Source: Beta vulgaris subsp. vulgaris
Lineage: Eukaryota; Streptophyta; Magnoliopsida; Caryophyllales; Amaranthaceae
Reading direction: 5' to 3'
Assembly (NCBI RefSeq): GCF_026745355.1
Contig: NC_079208.1
Location: 50,279,816 to 50,343,815 of the forward strand
Length of the DNA: 64,000 bases
The notes below the pieces were generated by a model, which did not search any database, was not told the origin of the DNA, and saw only the letters and a program-made list of their open reading frames with translations. Position numbers and translations under genes: made by a program. Positions 11,225 through 22,204 of this stretch are shown here, piece after piece (the stretch's first letter is position 1; each line of letters begins with the position of its first letter).

Positions 11225-12173
11225 CTAGAATTTTTTGCACGCGATGCGTGCTTGAATTTTTCTCAAGATAGAAACTCGATTTTTTTCGACGTATGTAAAA
11301 GTCTGAATTTGAACATTAGACATACAAAGTATAATTATTTTTAGTTATAAAATTTAATTGGTTTAGTCTCTCACCAGTCTTTTTTTTTTTTTTTTACTTT
11401 TCAAAGTTAAATTCTATGAACAAAATAGACATTTTATTGAATTTATCTATGATTTCTAATATTATAATATTTTAGTTGATTTTTGAATTAAGTACACTAC
11501 TTCATATATTGTGAAGAAAGTGGACACTTGGATTTCAAGTCAAATTTTTGTGAGTATGTACTGACGTTGTAGTGTATTGGTTGTAAGTTAATTTTTTGGT
11601 TTTATAAAGTTAACTCATTTGAGTGATTTGTATAACGTAAATTATGCAATTCTATGATTTTAGTTCACTTGTGAGTGATTGTTATAATTTTATTTCCAAT
11701 ATTTTTATTTGAATCTCCCTTTGGTTTGTAAGTGAATTTGTAATTTAGAAAGGAAAAAGGGTAAAATAGTCTCTTCATTCGGGGACACCATAGCTCCCCC
11801 TTCCCTTATATAATAGAGATAATAGAGATGATTTTTGAGAACAATGATTTGTAAGTGAATTTTGTGAGTGTTTTTGTATGTATTGACGTCCTAGTATATT
11901 AGTTTTATTTTATAAGTTAAATATTTTGTTTTTGTAAAAAAATTCCCGATCATTTTCGTGATTTTTTTTTATTTTCTCAATTCTATGAGTGATTTGTAAA
12001 GTTTTCTGATATAAGTGATTTTTGAATGATGTTGAAATTTAATTTCCGGTGGCTTTGTTAGAACCCCCATTTTAGTATTGACATTACTTTTGTAATTTAG
12101 AAAGGGAAGGAGGGTAAATTAGGCAATTCAAAAGAGGACACCATTGCTCCCCCCTTCCCTTATGTAATAGAGA
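11225..12173 (-). mobile_element. Nested Helitron (minus) with duplicated 5' end
   Basis: The 3' end is at the left (CTAG 11228-11225, hairpin GCACGC-ATC-GCGTGC at about 11236-11251). The 5' end TCTCTATTACATAAGG lies at 12173, and a second 5' end TCTCTATTATATAAGG lies at 11819. The 11820-12173 part matches the 5' 350 bases of the outer Helitron (about 13400-13748). So one 3' end is joined to two successive 5' ends, as when a new copy inserts at, or replication restarts from, an older 5' end. Confidence 0.65.
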
Positions 12174-12304
12174 TTAATTGAAGTTACTGAGTTACTGAAA
12201 TACACTGATCACTGTTAAAGTAAAAAGAAATGTAACATGATAAAGTAAAGTGAAATAACTGGTTGGTTGTACCTACTGACTGACTGAAGGTCGTGCACGT
12301 ACCG

Positions 12305-12374
12305 TACTGTTTACTGGGGCACTGGCCCGATACTGTTTACTGGGGCACTGGCCCACTACTGTTTACTGGTGTAG
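12305..12374 (+). repeat. 26-base tandem repeat in the LTR
   Basis: Two full units of 'tactgtttactggggcactg' plus 'gcccga/ac' and a third partial unit, inside the transcribed or U3 part of the LTR. Confidence 0.85.
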
Positions 12375-13748
12375 GGCAATGCCCGGGGCCAAGGCCCTTG
12401 CACAGTGGTGCATACACATACTGGGAGACGTCCCAGCACTGACTGAGGTACATCAACCAGAGTAAAAACTGATGAAATGGAATCATGGACTATTAAAGTG
12501 AATTGAATGAATTTTGTTTTCGTAAATGTTTGAATTATTCTTTCCCCTGTTTTGTAAATAAAATGAGTTGAAATGAGTTTACGTTGCTAGGGTAGTTTGT
12601 TACTGAGCCTCGGCTCATAACGTTTTGCTTTTATGTTTTAGGTATGGTCAGAAAGTTGAAAGATCGTTGGTAAAACGGATTTTGCTAATGAGTGTTAAAG
12701 AATCTAGTATGGCACTAATAGTAAGGGTTCGTAAGCTCAAGCTAGAAGCACTGCAAGAGAGAGAGTTCAGGATGGATCTCGTGTATCAATGCTGTTGTCT
12801 GTATTTTATATCTTATGGGCTAGGAAGATTATATTATTATTATAGCTAATATTGGTGAGTTTTAAGAATTATAGTCTCTAAGACTATTTAAGCTAATTAT
12901 TATATTAGTGGGCCCATAACCCACAGGTTTAATTTTCTAGTTTACGCTACCAATTATAAGTACATGTGTTTAAATGAGGTTATTAATTTTCGGGGCGTTA
13001 CAATTTTTTTTTTCAAAATTCATTTCTGAACATGGATATTTTGCAAAAGTTTTGGGCAAAAATTTTATATTGGAAGTTTTAGAAAAAAAGAACTAAATGT
13101 GTCATAAATGAATCAAATTTCATACACATCTTGTTTTCTGATTTTATATGAAAATGAATCAAATTTAAGTTTAATTATATGAAAGCCCTCTTCAACTAAT
13201 TAATTGTTATTATCTCCATTTTTTCAACTTTATAACAGTCGATTAATGTGAAATAACTTTGAAGATTAAAAGAATTATGTACCTGTTTGAAAGTTCGCAA
13301 ATCGCCGATGGACGAATGTGTGATATCACTGTCAAAATCTTATGTTTTTCTCAGATTTGTGTTTATAGGCAAATCGCCGATGGACGAATGTGTATGGTTA
13401 TTGAGAACAATGATTTGTAAGTGAATTTTGTGAATGTTTTTGTATGTATTGACGTCATAGTATATTAGTTTTGCTTGTAAGTTAATTTTTAGTTTTTGTA
13501 AAGTTTCCTGATCATTTGAGTGATTTGCGTAATTTTTACAATGTGATTTTCTCAATTCTATGAGTGATTTGTAAAGTTTCCTCATATAAGTGATTTTTGA
13601 GTGATTGTTGAAAATTAATTTCCGATGGCTTTGTTTGACCCCCATATTGGTATTGAGATTCCTTTTGTAATTTAGAAAGGGAAGGGGGGCAAAATAGTCA
13701 GTTCAAAAGAGAACACCGTTGCTCCCTCCTTCCCTTATGTAATAGAGA

Positions 13749-14358
13749 TAACTAGTGGCCTTAATTCAAAACTTAACTAATCCATCATTTAAAGTAAATT
13801 TACTAACAAATCATCTTAGTTAATTACCCTAATTCAAAACCACTTTCCAAAATCTCCCAGCTAATTCTTAAGAAATTTTAACAGGGAGGAGGAGCAATAA
13901 TATTTTGGGTTCAACTATTCTCGGCACAACTTGTAAACATTCGCATGCATCAAATCTGAAATTAATAGCAAGTACATTCACGTTTCATCCAACAATATCC
14001 GCCTACGCAAACAAAATAAAACTACTAGTCTTTTAAAATATTGTAATCGCAGCAGAACTATCATAAAGAAAAAAATTGGAGCCAAAATTTGGACAACAAA
14101 GACTTCAGGTTTCCCAATAATCCAAATCTCAAGACTTCTTATCTTCCTTTTCAGCGTCAGCAGCCCTCTTCTGTCTAATACCCTGGTGGCATTTGTTTGT
14201 CCTCTCAAGTCTCAAGGCGTTTGTTCAAGGTTCAACTTTAAACTGCCAACATCTTCATTTCTATTTTAGTATTTTTTTTTATTTCTTGGTATTTTTTTTT
14301 TGTCATATTATTACCTCGTTATTTTTTTGTTTTGTTATCTGTTGGAGTAGAATATGAC
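13749..14358. other. Unannotated spacer
   Basis: AT-rich sequence between the Helitron and an antisense LTR fragment. No supportable gene; short frames here lack family resemblance. Confidence 0.4.
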
Positions 14359-15695
14359 TGTAACACCCCGATAATTCTCACTCTCAGAAATACCTTTATA
14401 ATACAAAAGTAGAGAATTACCCAAGTATTATCGCCCGTATGATAACATCTCGACTTATTCAGAATTTTGCAGCGGAAAATATATAACTAAACTTTAACTT
14501 TTATTATAAATAAATAAATAAGTATTTAGAAATCAAATAATCTAAATGAGTCTACTCAAACAAATTTAATAAGTTAGGTTCCTACTAATGCAGAAAAATA
14601 AATTATATTAGTTACACATTCTCTCCATTTCAGATTCCCAATTATGCACATTTGTGAACGTGTAATGTCAATGCTTTAATAAATCTGCTTCACCAAAATG
14701 GATCATCACAGGATCAATAAGGCAAAGCTATGATCACAAACACAAACAAAGCACGTAATCAGCAAAGCTGTATACTACATACTAAAACATAAGCATTCAT
14801 AACATGATGCTATATAAATAACATGCAGGGATAAATAATAATATAATCATATAATATTTTGCAGACAACTTTTACTGAACTAAACTCTAAACATCTTTTT
14901 ATTACTTTAATGGAATAGTTACTTGGACCCGAGCTGTCTTATCTACTAATGCATTCACTAAGAAGACGAAATACGGGAGCTACCACGTATTCCAGAATGA
15001 CCTACGATATTGAGGAACTTTTTTTCTAAAATAGGAATAGGATCAATCCACCCCCAGGAAAGCCATGACACGCTCACCATGAATCCCAAATCCTAATGTC
15101 CAACTCTAGACGTGCACCAGTCTAAAGTCTATAACAATCCTTGTTACACTTTACGTTATTTACATGTTATCACTTGTTATGACACACATACAAACAATCA
15201 TAGGAATATAAATCAATCAATCACAACTTACTTCTTTGATCTTAGGATTACATAAGTGATCACAACTTACAATCCCAGATTACTTCCTTTTTAAATCTCA
15301 AACTTCTTATTTTGTTGAACCTAGCCAACAATAATCTTACCTTTAAAAAGGCATAACTTATCAACTTACCAAATAAGGCCCACAATCCTCATAAGATAGT
15401 GAAAATAATATTTGCGAGGGAACATATGAATAACATGATTCAACCTCTATAACATATATTAATTCCTCATGTGAATTAATAAATAAAATTCCCTTCTACA
15501 TGTTTATATTCCATACAAACATGACAATCTTTACTCCTAATAAATCTCAAAATCACATGCTTGCACACAGGCATAAAACATGTAAAAATCAATCATACTA
15601 GAAATCACATATGAACTTAATAAGTTCCTATACATGATACTAAAATTCTTTCTCCTAAAATCATGATACTAATCACATAACACACATGTATTGCT
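14359..15695 (-). mobile_element. Antisense LTR fragment (gypsy-like)
   Basis: It begins TGTAACACCCCGATAATTCT, which on the minus strand is the end of an LTR (..TCGGGGTGTTACA), very like the right end of the 9224-13002 element. The other end is not found: around 15690 the sequence changes into LINE endonuclease code. It is therefore a truncated LTR. No PBS or coding region is adjacent. Confidence 0.4.
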
Positions 15696-16706
15696 TGGTC
15701 TTTTATTTCTCTGGTAGCCTCCATACTTGACGGACCTTGGATTGTGTTGGTAATGATTGATTGTAATCCTTCAGCTTCCTTTTCCATGATTTTCCAATTG
15801 ATATTCTTTAAGTTCTTTTGGTTCAAGCAGTAATTCTTAGATTCTTGTAGGAATAATCCAAGCTTTCTTTGGAATGTACACGCGGGAGAACCTTGAATTT
15901 CTTTGTCCCAAATATTCTGAAGTTTGAGCTTGATTTCTTCTTGCTTTAGACACCAACTTTCTACTTTATATGGTCTTTTTCTTTTCAAGGTTGGCAGTTG
16001 TGATTGTAATAGGATGGGACAATGGTTAGAGGGGAAAATAGGGAGATTAGTTATCTTTGCATTTGTAATGGATTCTTTTCAGGTGGTGTTGCAAAACCCT
16101 TTGTCTATTCTTTCCATGATCAGTTCTTTTCCTTTTGTATTGTTAGACCAAGTGAAGTTTACCCCTTGATAGGGAATTTCCAAGAGTTCGTTATTGATTT
16201 TCCAGTCAATCAAGTCCTTAGCTCCTTGCAACTTATTGTCCCCCCCCCCCTTAATTTTTTAGAGTTGCAATCAACCTGGTTAAAATCACCCATAAGAACC
16301 TACCCTTCCTTGTTTATCTCAATAATGGATTGTAGTTCCTCCCAAACTTGTTTTCGGTCAACTAGAACAAGGGACCCATAAACAAAGCCTGGCCTACATA
16401 GCATTCATATCCATTAGGAAGTACAATATTACATGCTATTAGATTTTTTGAAGTAGAGAGAACGGAGATTGCTAAGCTATCCGACCAACAAAGGAAAATC
16501 CCACCCTTACTACATTCTGATTCATGACCTGCACTACCCTTGAACCCTAACTTACTGAAAAAAGGCTCTAGGGATCCTACATTAAATTTTGTTTCTAACA
16601 GGAAAATAAAATCTAAGCTTAATTTACTAGGCAAAGTCTTCAGGTAAGAGTGTTGAGGGGATGAATGGGAACTCAACCCTCTACAATTCTAACTTAGAAT
16701 GTTCAT
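15690..16706 (-). pseudogene. LINE ORF2 fragment, endonuclease (EEP) domain
   Basis: The minus-strand ATG at 16706 starts a plant L1 ORF2: an N-terminal motif resembling 'ILSWNCRGL' (W replaced by a stop), then 'FIFLLETKFN', 'GGIFLCW', a 'MGDFN' motif near 16280, 'FTWSNN', and 'SNHCPI' for the S-D-H catalytic region. APE-type endonucleases nick the target DNA for target-primed reverse transcription. Several stops and frame breaks interrupt it. The copy ends at about 15690 before any RT domain, where it meets the LTR fragment. Confidence 0.75.
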
Positions 16707-19356
16707 ATTCCCTTAGAAGACTGTTCCAGGTCAGTTGCACCCTTATCAGAGTTGTTGCAGGATGCTGAGCCTCTATCAGATGAGTGGTTCTCAATGTTGT
16801 CACTGTTATTGAGACCAAAGACAAGCTTGTTTTTCCCCTTACAGATTTTCTGAATCTTCTTCCTTTTCAAGGCTCGTGGCAGATAGTATGAATCCTCCTT
16901 TGGTGGTGATAGATTGAGATCTGGAATTTTTTCCCTATCAATCCCTTCAGATCTATTAGTTAGATGCAAAGCTAGAAATCCTGCTGGTTCCCATTTTTTG
17001 ATTCTTTCACTTTTTGCTCTTCTTTTCTTGATGTTAGCCCTGTGAAAGTATTTGTAATAGGGATCTTCTGAAATCTTAAAGTTATGAGGAGGATTGATTT
17101 GCTATTGAGGAGTATTATATTGTTCAGATCTTCCGTTAATCCCATTGACTCTTCAGAGTTGTTAGCTTGGAATTGAGACAGGGCAGATCCGTAAGAAGAT
17201 TGGGATTCTGGGGAATTTAGAGGAGGGCCTTGTGAAGAGGACTGATATAATCCATAGGATGGACTATCACCAAAGTTGAAATTATCAACTAGGGCTTCTC
17301 AATTTTGTGGGCCATGATGGATATTTGTGGACTTAGATTGTAGAAAGAGTTTGACAATTCTGCCTAATTCATCCCAAGATTCAAACTTAAGAAGGTTATT
17401 AGGTTATTGGGCCTTTTGAGTTTTAGGCGCATGATGTACCTGAGATCCTTCTTCAGCATGTTGAACTACCAAGTCAACATCAACTGGGTGGGGATTAAGA
17501 GAAAAATATGGAGTTAGGATTGGAGGAATGGGGGCCCACAGAGTTGACTTTAGAGTCTTCTTCATGAATGATAGAGTCCTAGGATGTGAAAGTTGGTGGA
17601 AGTGGGAACTGGCTGTCGGTTCTTTTCAGGGATGAAGAGAAAGGGTTGGGTTCCATTTTTGGGTGGTGGCGTGTTTTGGCTTGTGAGGGGAGAAAGAGAA
17701 TATAAATGGCTGGCTTAAATAAAGGGGGGTTTAGGTGTAAAGCTTGCCATAATAGGGTGGGAAGTGAGAGTTTAAAGTGGATATCTAGGTATTTCAAGAG
17801 AATATTAAAAGGAGGATTTTTTCGCAGATAAGATTTTCTCTTTCATTGACAAATACGTTTTTCTCCTGGTAAAATACTGGTAAATCCTTGTTTGTTTCTG
17901 AAGAGTTGGGGGTAGATTGGTAAAATACTTGGCCAAAGTAAATGGGGGGTTAGAGAGAGCATTACCTGGAGAGAATAATGAATTCTTGTAAGGAGAGTGA
18001 TTGGGCATTGAAGCCAAAGAACTCTGTTACATTAAATTTTATAATGCCTTTGTGTCACCACCTCCTTCTTCCTGCGCGTGCCTCCCTTAGTACCCGATTT
18101 TCTCTCGGTTCGAGTTGAACCGGCGTGCACTACTTGAACCGCTAGGTTCAATTTTTTGTTCCATGAACTTGCATTTGCTTCACTATTTTCTATTTTTCTT
18201 TTTCGTGCTTCTATATTACGCTGCTCATCTTGGTTATTGATCTGTTCATTATGTTCCTGACTGTGATCTTCTTGATTGTTTCCTGACGAATCGTTATCTG
18301 CTTGGTTACCATTTTACGGCCCCCTCTGAATTGCCTGACGAGCTTTTTGAAGCAGACGAATCCTCTTGATCTTGATCGTCATATTATTCAGACAAAGTAA
18401 CTTCTGAGGGACTATCTCCCTCCTCATCCCATTCCCAGGAGTAATCTACCAAGTTTACGTCAGTAGTTATGTTTTTATCAACTCTTTTGAGTCTTGTGAG
18501 TTTGTTAGTAATCAAAGGAGTAAAGTTGTACGTCAGTAGTTCTGTTTCTATCAACTCTTTTGAGTCCTATGAGTTTGTTGGTAAACAAAGGAGTGAAGTT
18601 TAGAGAGATGTGGGTTGATCCTCTTCCCTGGGTCATATTGTTTAATACAATTTCGAAGTGCTTTTTTGTCAGATCAATAGGCATTTTACATCTAGGTCTC
18701 CTATGTCCTATTCTTCCACATTTGACAAAAAACAAAGATTCCGTCATAACGAAAATCCACCCAATCCGGTTCACCATTTTGTGAGTCGAAATAGAAGCCT
18801 GGAATTAAAGGGTTGTTCACTGGGATTACTACTTTGGCTCTCAAAAAATCCTTAAAACCGATGAAGTAGATTTGTTATCAAAGTAATTAAAGGACTCTTC
18901 TTATTTTGGAAATGGCTGTTCTAGCTATGTGGGGTTTATTGTACATGAGAGGTAATCCTTTTACCTTAATCTAAATAGGAGCATGCAGGAAAGTTAGGGA
19001 TTGATATGAGGCTTTTGCGCTACACGTAGAAAAAAGAACTAGAGCTCCGTCACAACTGGCTGATCCTAGTGCTGGTAAATTTTCCCTATCTCTAAAGTCA
19101 AGACAAAAGAAGAAGAACAACTTACCCACTTTTTTTTATTGTGATCTCATCACGGGTTGTCCATTTGAGATATACCCAGTCCTGGATAGTTCTTTCTTGA
19201 AAATCACAAACATCTTTAACCTTGCCTACCACTACATTCAGTAGAAGGCTATCCTCGAGCATTAGATCTCCTTTCGAACGCTTCTAATTTCTGACTGAAT
19301 CTCCTAATTGAGGGTCCTTGACCTTGGACTAGGTTGATTATTGGAGCGATTTCCAT
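16703..19356 (-). pseudogene. LINE ORF1 (DUF4283/CCHC gag-like), decayed
   Basis: The start is ATG at 19356 (MEIAPIINLVQGQGPS...). A DUF4283-like N-terminus follows, with 'VVVGKVKDVCDF' and further motifs, then 'WVDFRYDGIFVFC.MCGRIGHR' around 18770-18720, a CCHC knuckle whose first cysteine is damaged. The C-terminal third is low-complexity, as usual in plant L1 ORF1, and ends at TGA 16705-16703. That TGA overlaps the ORF2 ATG as ATGA. ORF1 proteins bind the LINE RNA. Multiple frame breaks make it non-functional. Confidence 0.7.
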
Positions 19357-19599
19357 TCTATCTTGTATGATGTAATTTGTTGGAAAAATAGAAAGAGATT
19401 TTTGGCGCTTTTCTCTAGTTTATCAGTTTTCTAAAACAAGAAATGTTTTATGAGTGTACCATTCGGGTGGGGTCTTATACTATGTTGTTAGGATTTCACT
19501 AAGTTGGGTTTCACTCTCCTTTCTTTAGAGAGATGCTCTCAAAAGTATGAGAAAAAAAAATTGAAATTTTTTAGAACGCCTTTAGCATGAGCACCTTTG

Positions 19600-20080
19600 T
19601 TAATGTTACCACTTCATTTAGTATTGTGGGATCTTTCTAGATAACAAAGGTGGATGCATGGGTAGTGGGCCATCAAAAATAGACTTTTGCAAGTGATAGT
19701 ACTCATGCTGAAATTTCAAGCTATTCAATTGGGCCTTCAGCTTGCGCATGATTCACAGGCTACTCATATCACTATATATTCTGACTGTCAAGATGCAATT
19801 CGAACAACAAGGGAAATTAAACTCAAAAGGCTCATGATTTGTTCATTGTTTCATTGCAAACATGCTAGGAAGTGAAGCTAGAGTACACTAAGCGCACCAA
19901 CAATGAGATGGCAGACCTTTTAGCGATGAAGGGAAGGAAGAATAAGAAAGAGATTAATGTATTAAGATGTTTTCCCCACCCTCCCTGCTAGGCTGCTATA
20001 TTAGAAACTCTTCCATTGCGGATGCAATGTAAGTCATGTAATGCTTAGTCCCACGGTTGAACTCCTTGACTGAATTATTA
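19600..20080 (+). pseudogene. LINE 3' fragment with RNase H domain
   Basis: The plus strand encodes an RVT_3-type RNase H: 'QLGLQLAHDSQATHITIYSD' with the catalytic Asp in 'SDCQDAI', then, after a frame slip, 'KLEYTKRTNNEMADLLA'. It ends near a TTATTATTATTAG tail at about 20085. The orientation is opposite to the LINE at 15690-19356, so it is the 3' end of a different, 5'-truncated LINE. Confidence 0.65.
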
Positions 20081-20340
20081 TTATTAGTAGTAATTGTCCG
20101 TGTGTATATATTATGAATTGAAAATTGATATCTAGTCGTTTTGCTATTAATTAATGCTTAAATTTTCATCTATTAATTTTTTTAAATTGTTAAGTCTACA
20201 AACTAACAATTTTTTCTAATATTATCCATTTCCCGCCCATGGTTGATGGAAGGATTGAGGTCACCCGCCCTATCTCCGACCCATTACTGTAGCCATACTT
20301 AAGGAAATGTGTAGAGTTCGGGAAAAAAAATTATAAATTA

Positions 20341-20680
20341 CTCGCTCCGTCCCAAAATATAGTTCCCATTTCCCTTTTTTCACGATAATTTATGCAAGTA
20401 GAATATAAGAGAGATAGTAAAGATTTTTTGTTTATTCAAATAAAATGTATATGAAAAAATGATTTTACGAGACAGAATGGAGAATAATTGGTGAAGGAGC
20501 ATTAATTGTAACATTTTGGTTGAATAAACAAAGGAAAAAAAATTCAAGAAGCAAATAAATGATGGTACACGATTTTTCTAGACAAATTACAAAAAAAATG
20601 TGGAACTAAATATAAAAATGAAAACTATATTTTGAGACACCAAAAATGAAAATGAGAACTATATTTTGAGACGTATGGAG
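20341..20680. mobile_element. Stowaway-type MITE
   Basis: TA target duplications (20339-20340, 20681-20682) flank TIRs of the CTCGCTCCGTCCCAAAATAT type. The right TIR is diverged (CTCCATACGTCTCAAAATAT). At 340 bases it is non-coding and belongs to the same family as 32710-33054. Stowaway MITEs are moved by Tc1/mariner transposases. Confidence 0.85.
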
Positions 20681-20682
20681 TA

Positions 20683-20977
20683 ATAGGTGATAGTAGTAAT
20701 AGTTAGGTAGACGTTAATTACAACAATGGTAATAACAATCAATTCACTGGTGGTAGCAAAATCAATAACGGGAGAACATTAAATATTGTTAAAACCATGA
20801 AAAGTTATAGTTATTTCAATGAAGCCATAGAAAAATGAAATTATTTGAGTAACCCTCAAAACCAAAAAAAAACCTATGAAATACTAGCACGTAGATAAAG
20901 TGAAGGACGTTTCATATTAAACAAACTCTCGTTGGTCCAATATAAACATAGTTCTCGACACTCGCAACAGATAATTA
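20683..20977. other. Unannotated spacer
   Basis: AT-rich; no gene or repeat ends seen. Confidence 0.4.
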
Positions 20978-20986
20978 ACTGAAAAT

Positions 20987-21660
20987 GAGTTCACTTATGG
21001 TACACCCGGGTGTACCATGAGCATGGTACACCCAGGTATTTTTGTAATAAACTACAATTTCAGGGGCACGTTCGTAATTTCGCCTACTCTTTCTCCTCCT
21101 CCTCTTCCCCATGTTTTCCTCTTCCGTGTACTTTCACTGCCATTTTTTCCGGCGATGCTGCCGCTGCTCATTTCTACTCCTCTATCTCTCACCGCCGGCA
21201 AAAAGTAAAGAAAAACAAAACCCATAAAAATGGAGATGTCAGCCATGGAAGAAAACTCGAAGAAGCAGCCACAATTCCAACAATGCCATTGTTGCTCGTT
21301 TGTTCTACTCTTGTTATTTTGCTCATTATTGTTCATTTGTTTAATTGTTCAGTTGTTGTTGTTTCAATTTTTCTCTCTCCTCCTTCCAAACCTTCCAAAC
21401 ACAACAATGGAGATCTAAAATTTGCGAAAAAAAAAAAGAAATTTCCAGATCTGAAATTGAGGAAGATGATGATGAGCAAATGACAGAGTTTGGGTAAAAG
21501 TGTGCTCATTTTCTTAAATGAGTATTAATGCTTGTTCATTTTGCATTTGCTTATTTTACTCATTTGCTCATTTTGCTCTTTGTTGATTTTGCTTATTTGC
21601 TGAAAATAGCCTTGGATGTACCATGCTCATGGTACACCCAGGTCTATTATAAAGGTTCTC
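20987..21660. mobile_element. Non-autonomous MULE with palindromic ends, copy 2
   Basis: A perfect 9-bp TSD ACTGAAAAT (20978-20986, 21661-21669) flanks ends GAGTTCACTTATGGTACACC and, on the reverse strand, GAGAACCTTTATAATAGACC. Both ends contain the near-palindrome TGTACCATGAGCATGGTACA or its relative. The first about 90 and last about 60 bases match 6737-8150. The middle has short frames, but none has recognisable homology. Confidence 0.8.
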
Positions 21661-21800
21661 ACTGAAAATATTGAAAGAGTTTGTGAAATCATATTAATTG
21701 CTCAAAAAAATCCTAGATATTCTTATCTCAGCACGGAAATATATAGTATGTAGATTTTTTTTGTAAACATAGTATAAGACTAATTAAAATACTTATTTTG

Positions 21801-22085
21801 TTGGAAAAGACCTAATTTTTTTTTGTTTTACTTCCATTTGTTACTTCAGGCCATCTCAACATTTTCCGGCCAAAAGGTATATTTTCCGACCAAAAAGTCA
21901 ATTTTTTAGCCTTGACTTTTTCCCCTCTTCTCATTAAATGGAACCAAAAAATCCGTTGTCATTAAACTTTGGTGAAAGGGAGTAAAAAAAGTCATGGCCA
22001 GAAAATGTTGAGATGGTCTAAATTAACAAACAAAAGGAAGATAATAGGTTTTTGAACAAAAAAGTTTTTATTAGGTCTTTTCCAA
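21801..22085. mobile_element. Nested inverted-repeat element (two MITEs)
   Basis: Outer inverted repeats TTGGAAAAGACCTAA (21801-21815) and TTAGGTCTTTTCCAA (22071-22085) enclose a second pair, GGCCATCTCAACATTTTC.. / ..GAAAATGTTGAGATGGTC (21848-22019). The structure suggests one MITE inside another. It lies just 3' of the NB-ARC gene's stop codon (the gene reads leftward). Confidence 0.55.
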
Positions 22086-22204
22086 CCTAATAGCTATTTT
22101 AATAGATCTTATCCGACAAAAAAGTTCACCGGTATGCAGCAAACTGCCAACTTGCGATCAGCTAGTTGAACTCTGACTCTGAGTTGAGTAGGTCTCGATA
22201 TCCG

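Larger units (their letters stand above)
9224..13002 (+). mobile_element. Solo-LTR-like element, probably Ty3/gypsy type
   Basis: It begins TGTAATACCCC and ends GGGGCGTTACA, the inverted TG..CA ends typical of long plant gypsy LTRs; the related antisense end TGTAACACCCCG appears at 14359. A TATA box (TATAAATA) at 9767-9774 is followed by a C-rich leader (9880-10370) and later the 'gagcctcggctcata' region near the 3' end. No PBS, PPT or gag-pol is next to it, so it looks like a solo LTR enlarged by a nested Helitron (11225-12173). Its borders lie in poly-T, so the target duplication cannot be read cleanly. The Tekay/chromovirus label is only a guess. Confidence 0.5.
8735..13748 (-). mobile_element. 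Helitron (minus strand), interrupted by a nested LTR element
   Basis: Read on the minus strand, it starts TCTCTATTACATAAGGGAAG at 13748 (preceded by A) and ends with a GCATGC-ATC-GCGTGC-type hairpin followed by CTAG at 8738-8735 and T. These are Helitron termini. The element's own DNA is about 490 bases at the left and 745 at the right; the 3.8 kb between is an LTR-like insertion (9224-13002). No RepHel protein is encoded. Confidence 0.68.

Noticed and set aside
15617..15988. A separate 123-codon minus-strand gene.
   Set aside because: It is the continuation of the LINE endonuclease region after a frame break, running into LTR sequence at about 15690.
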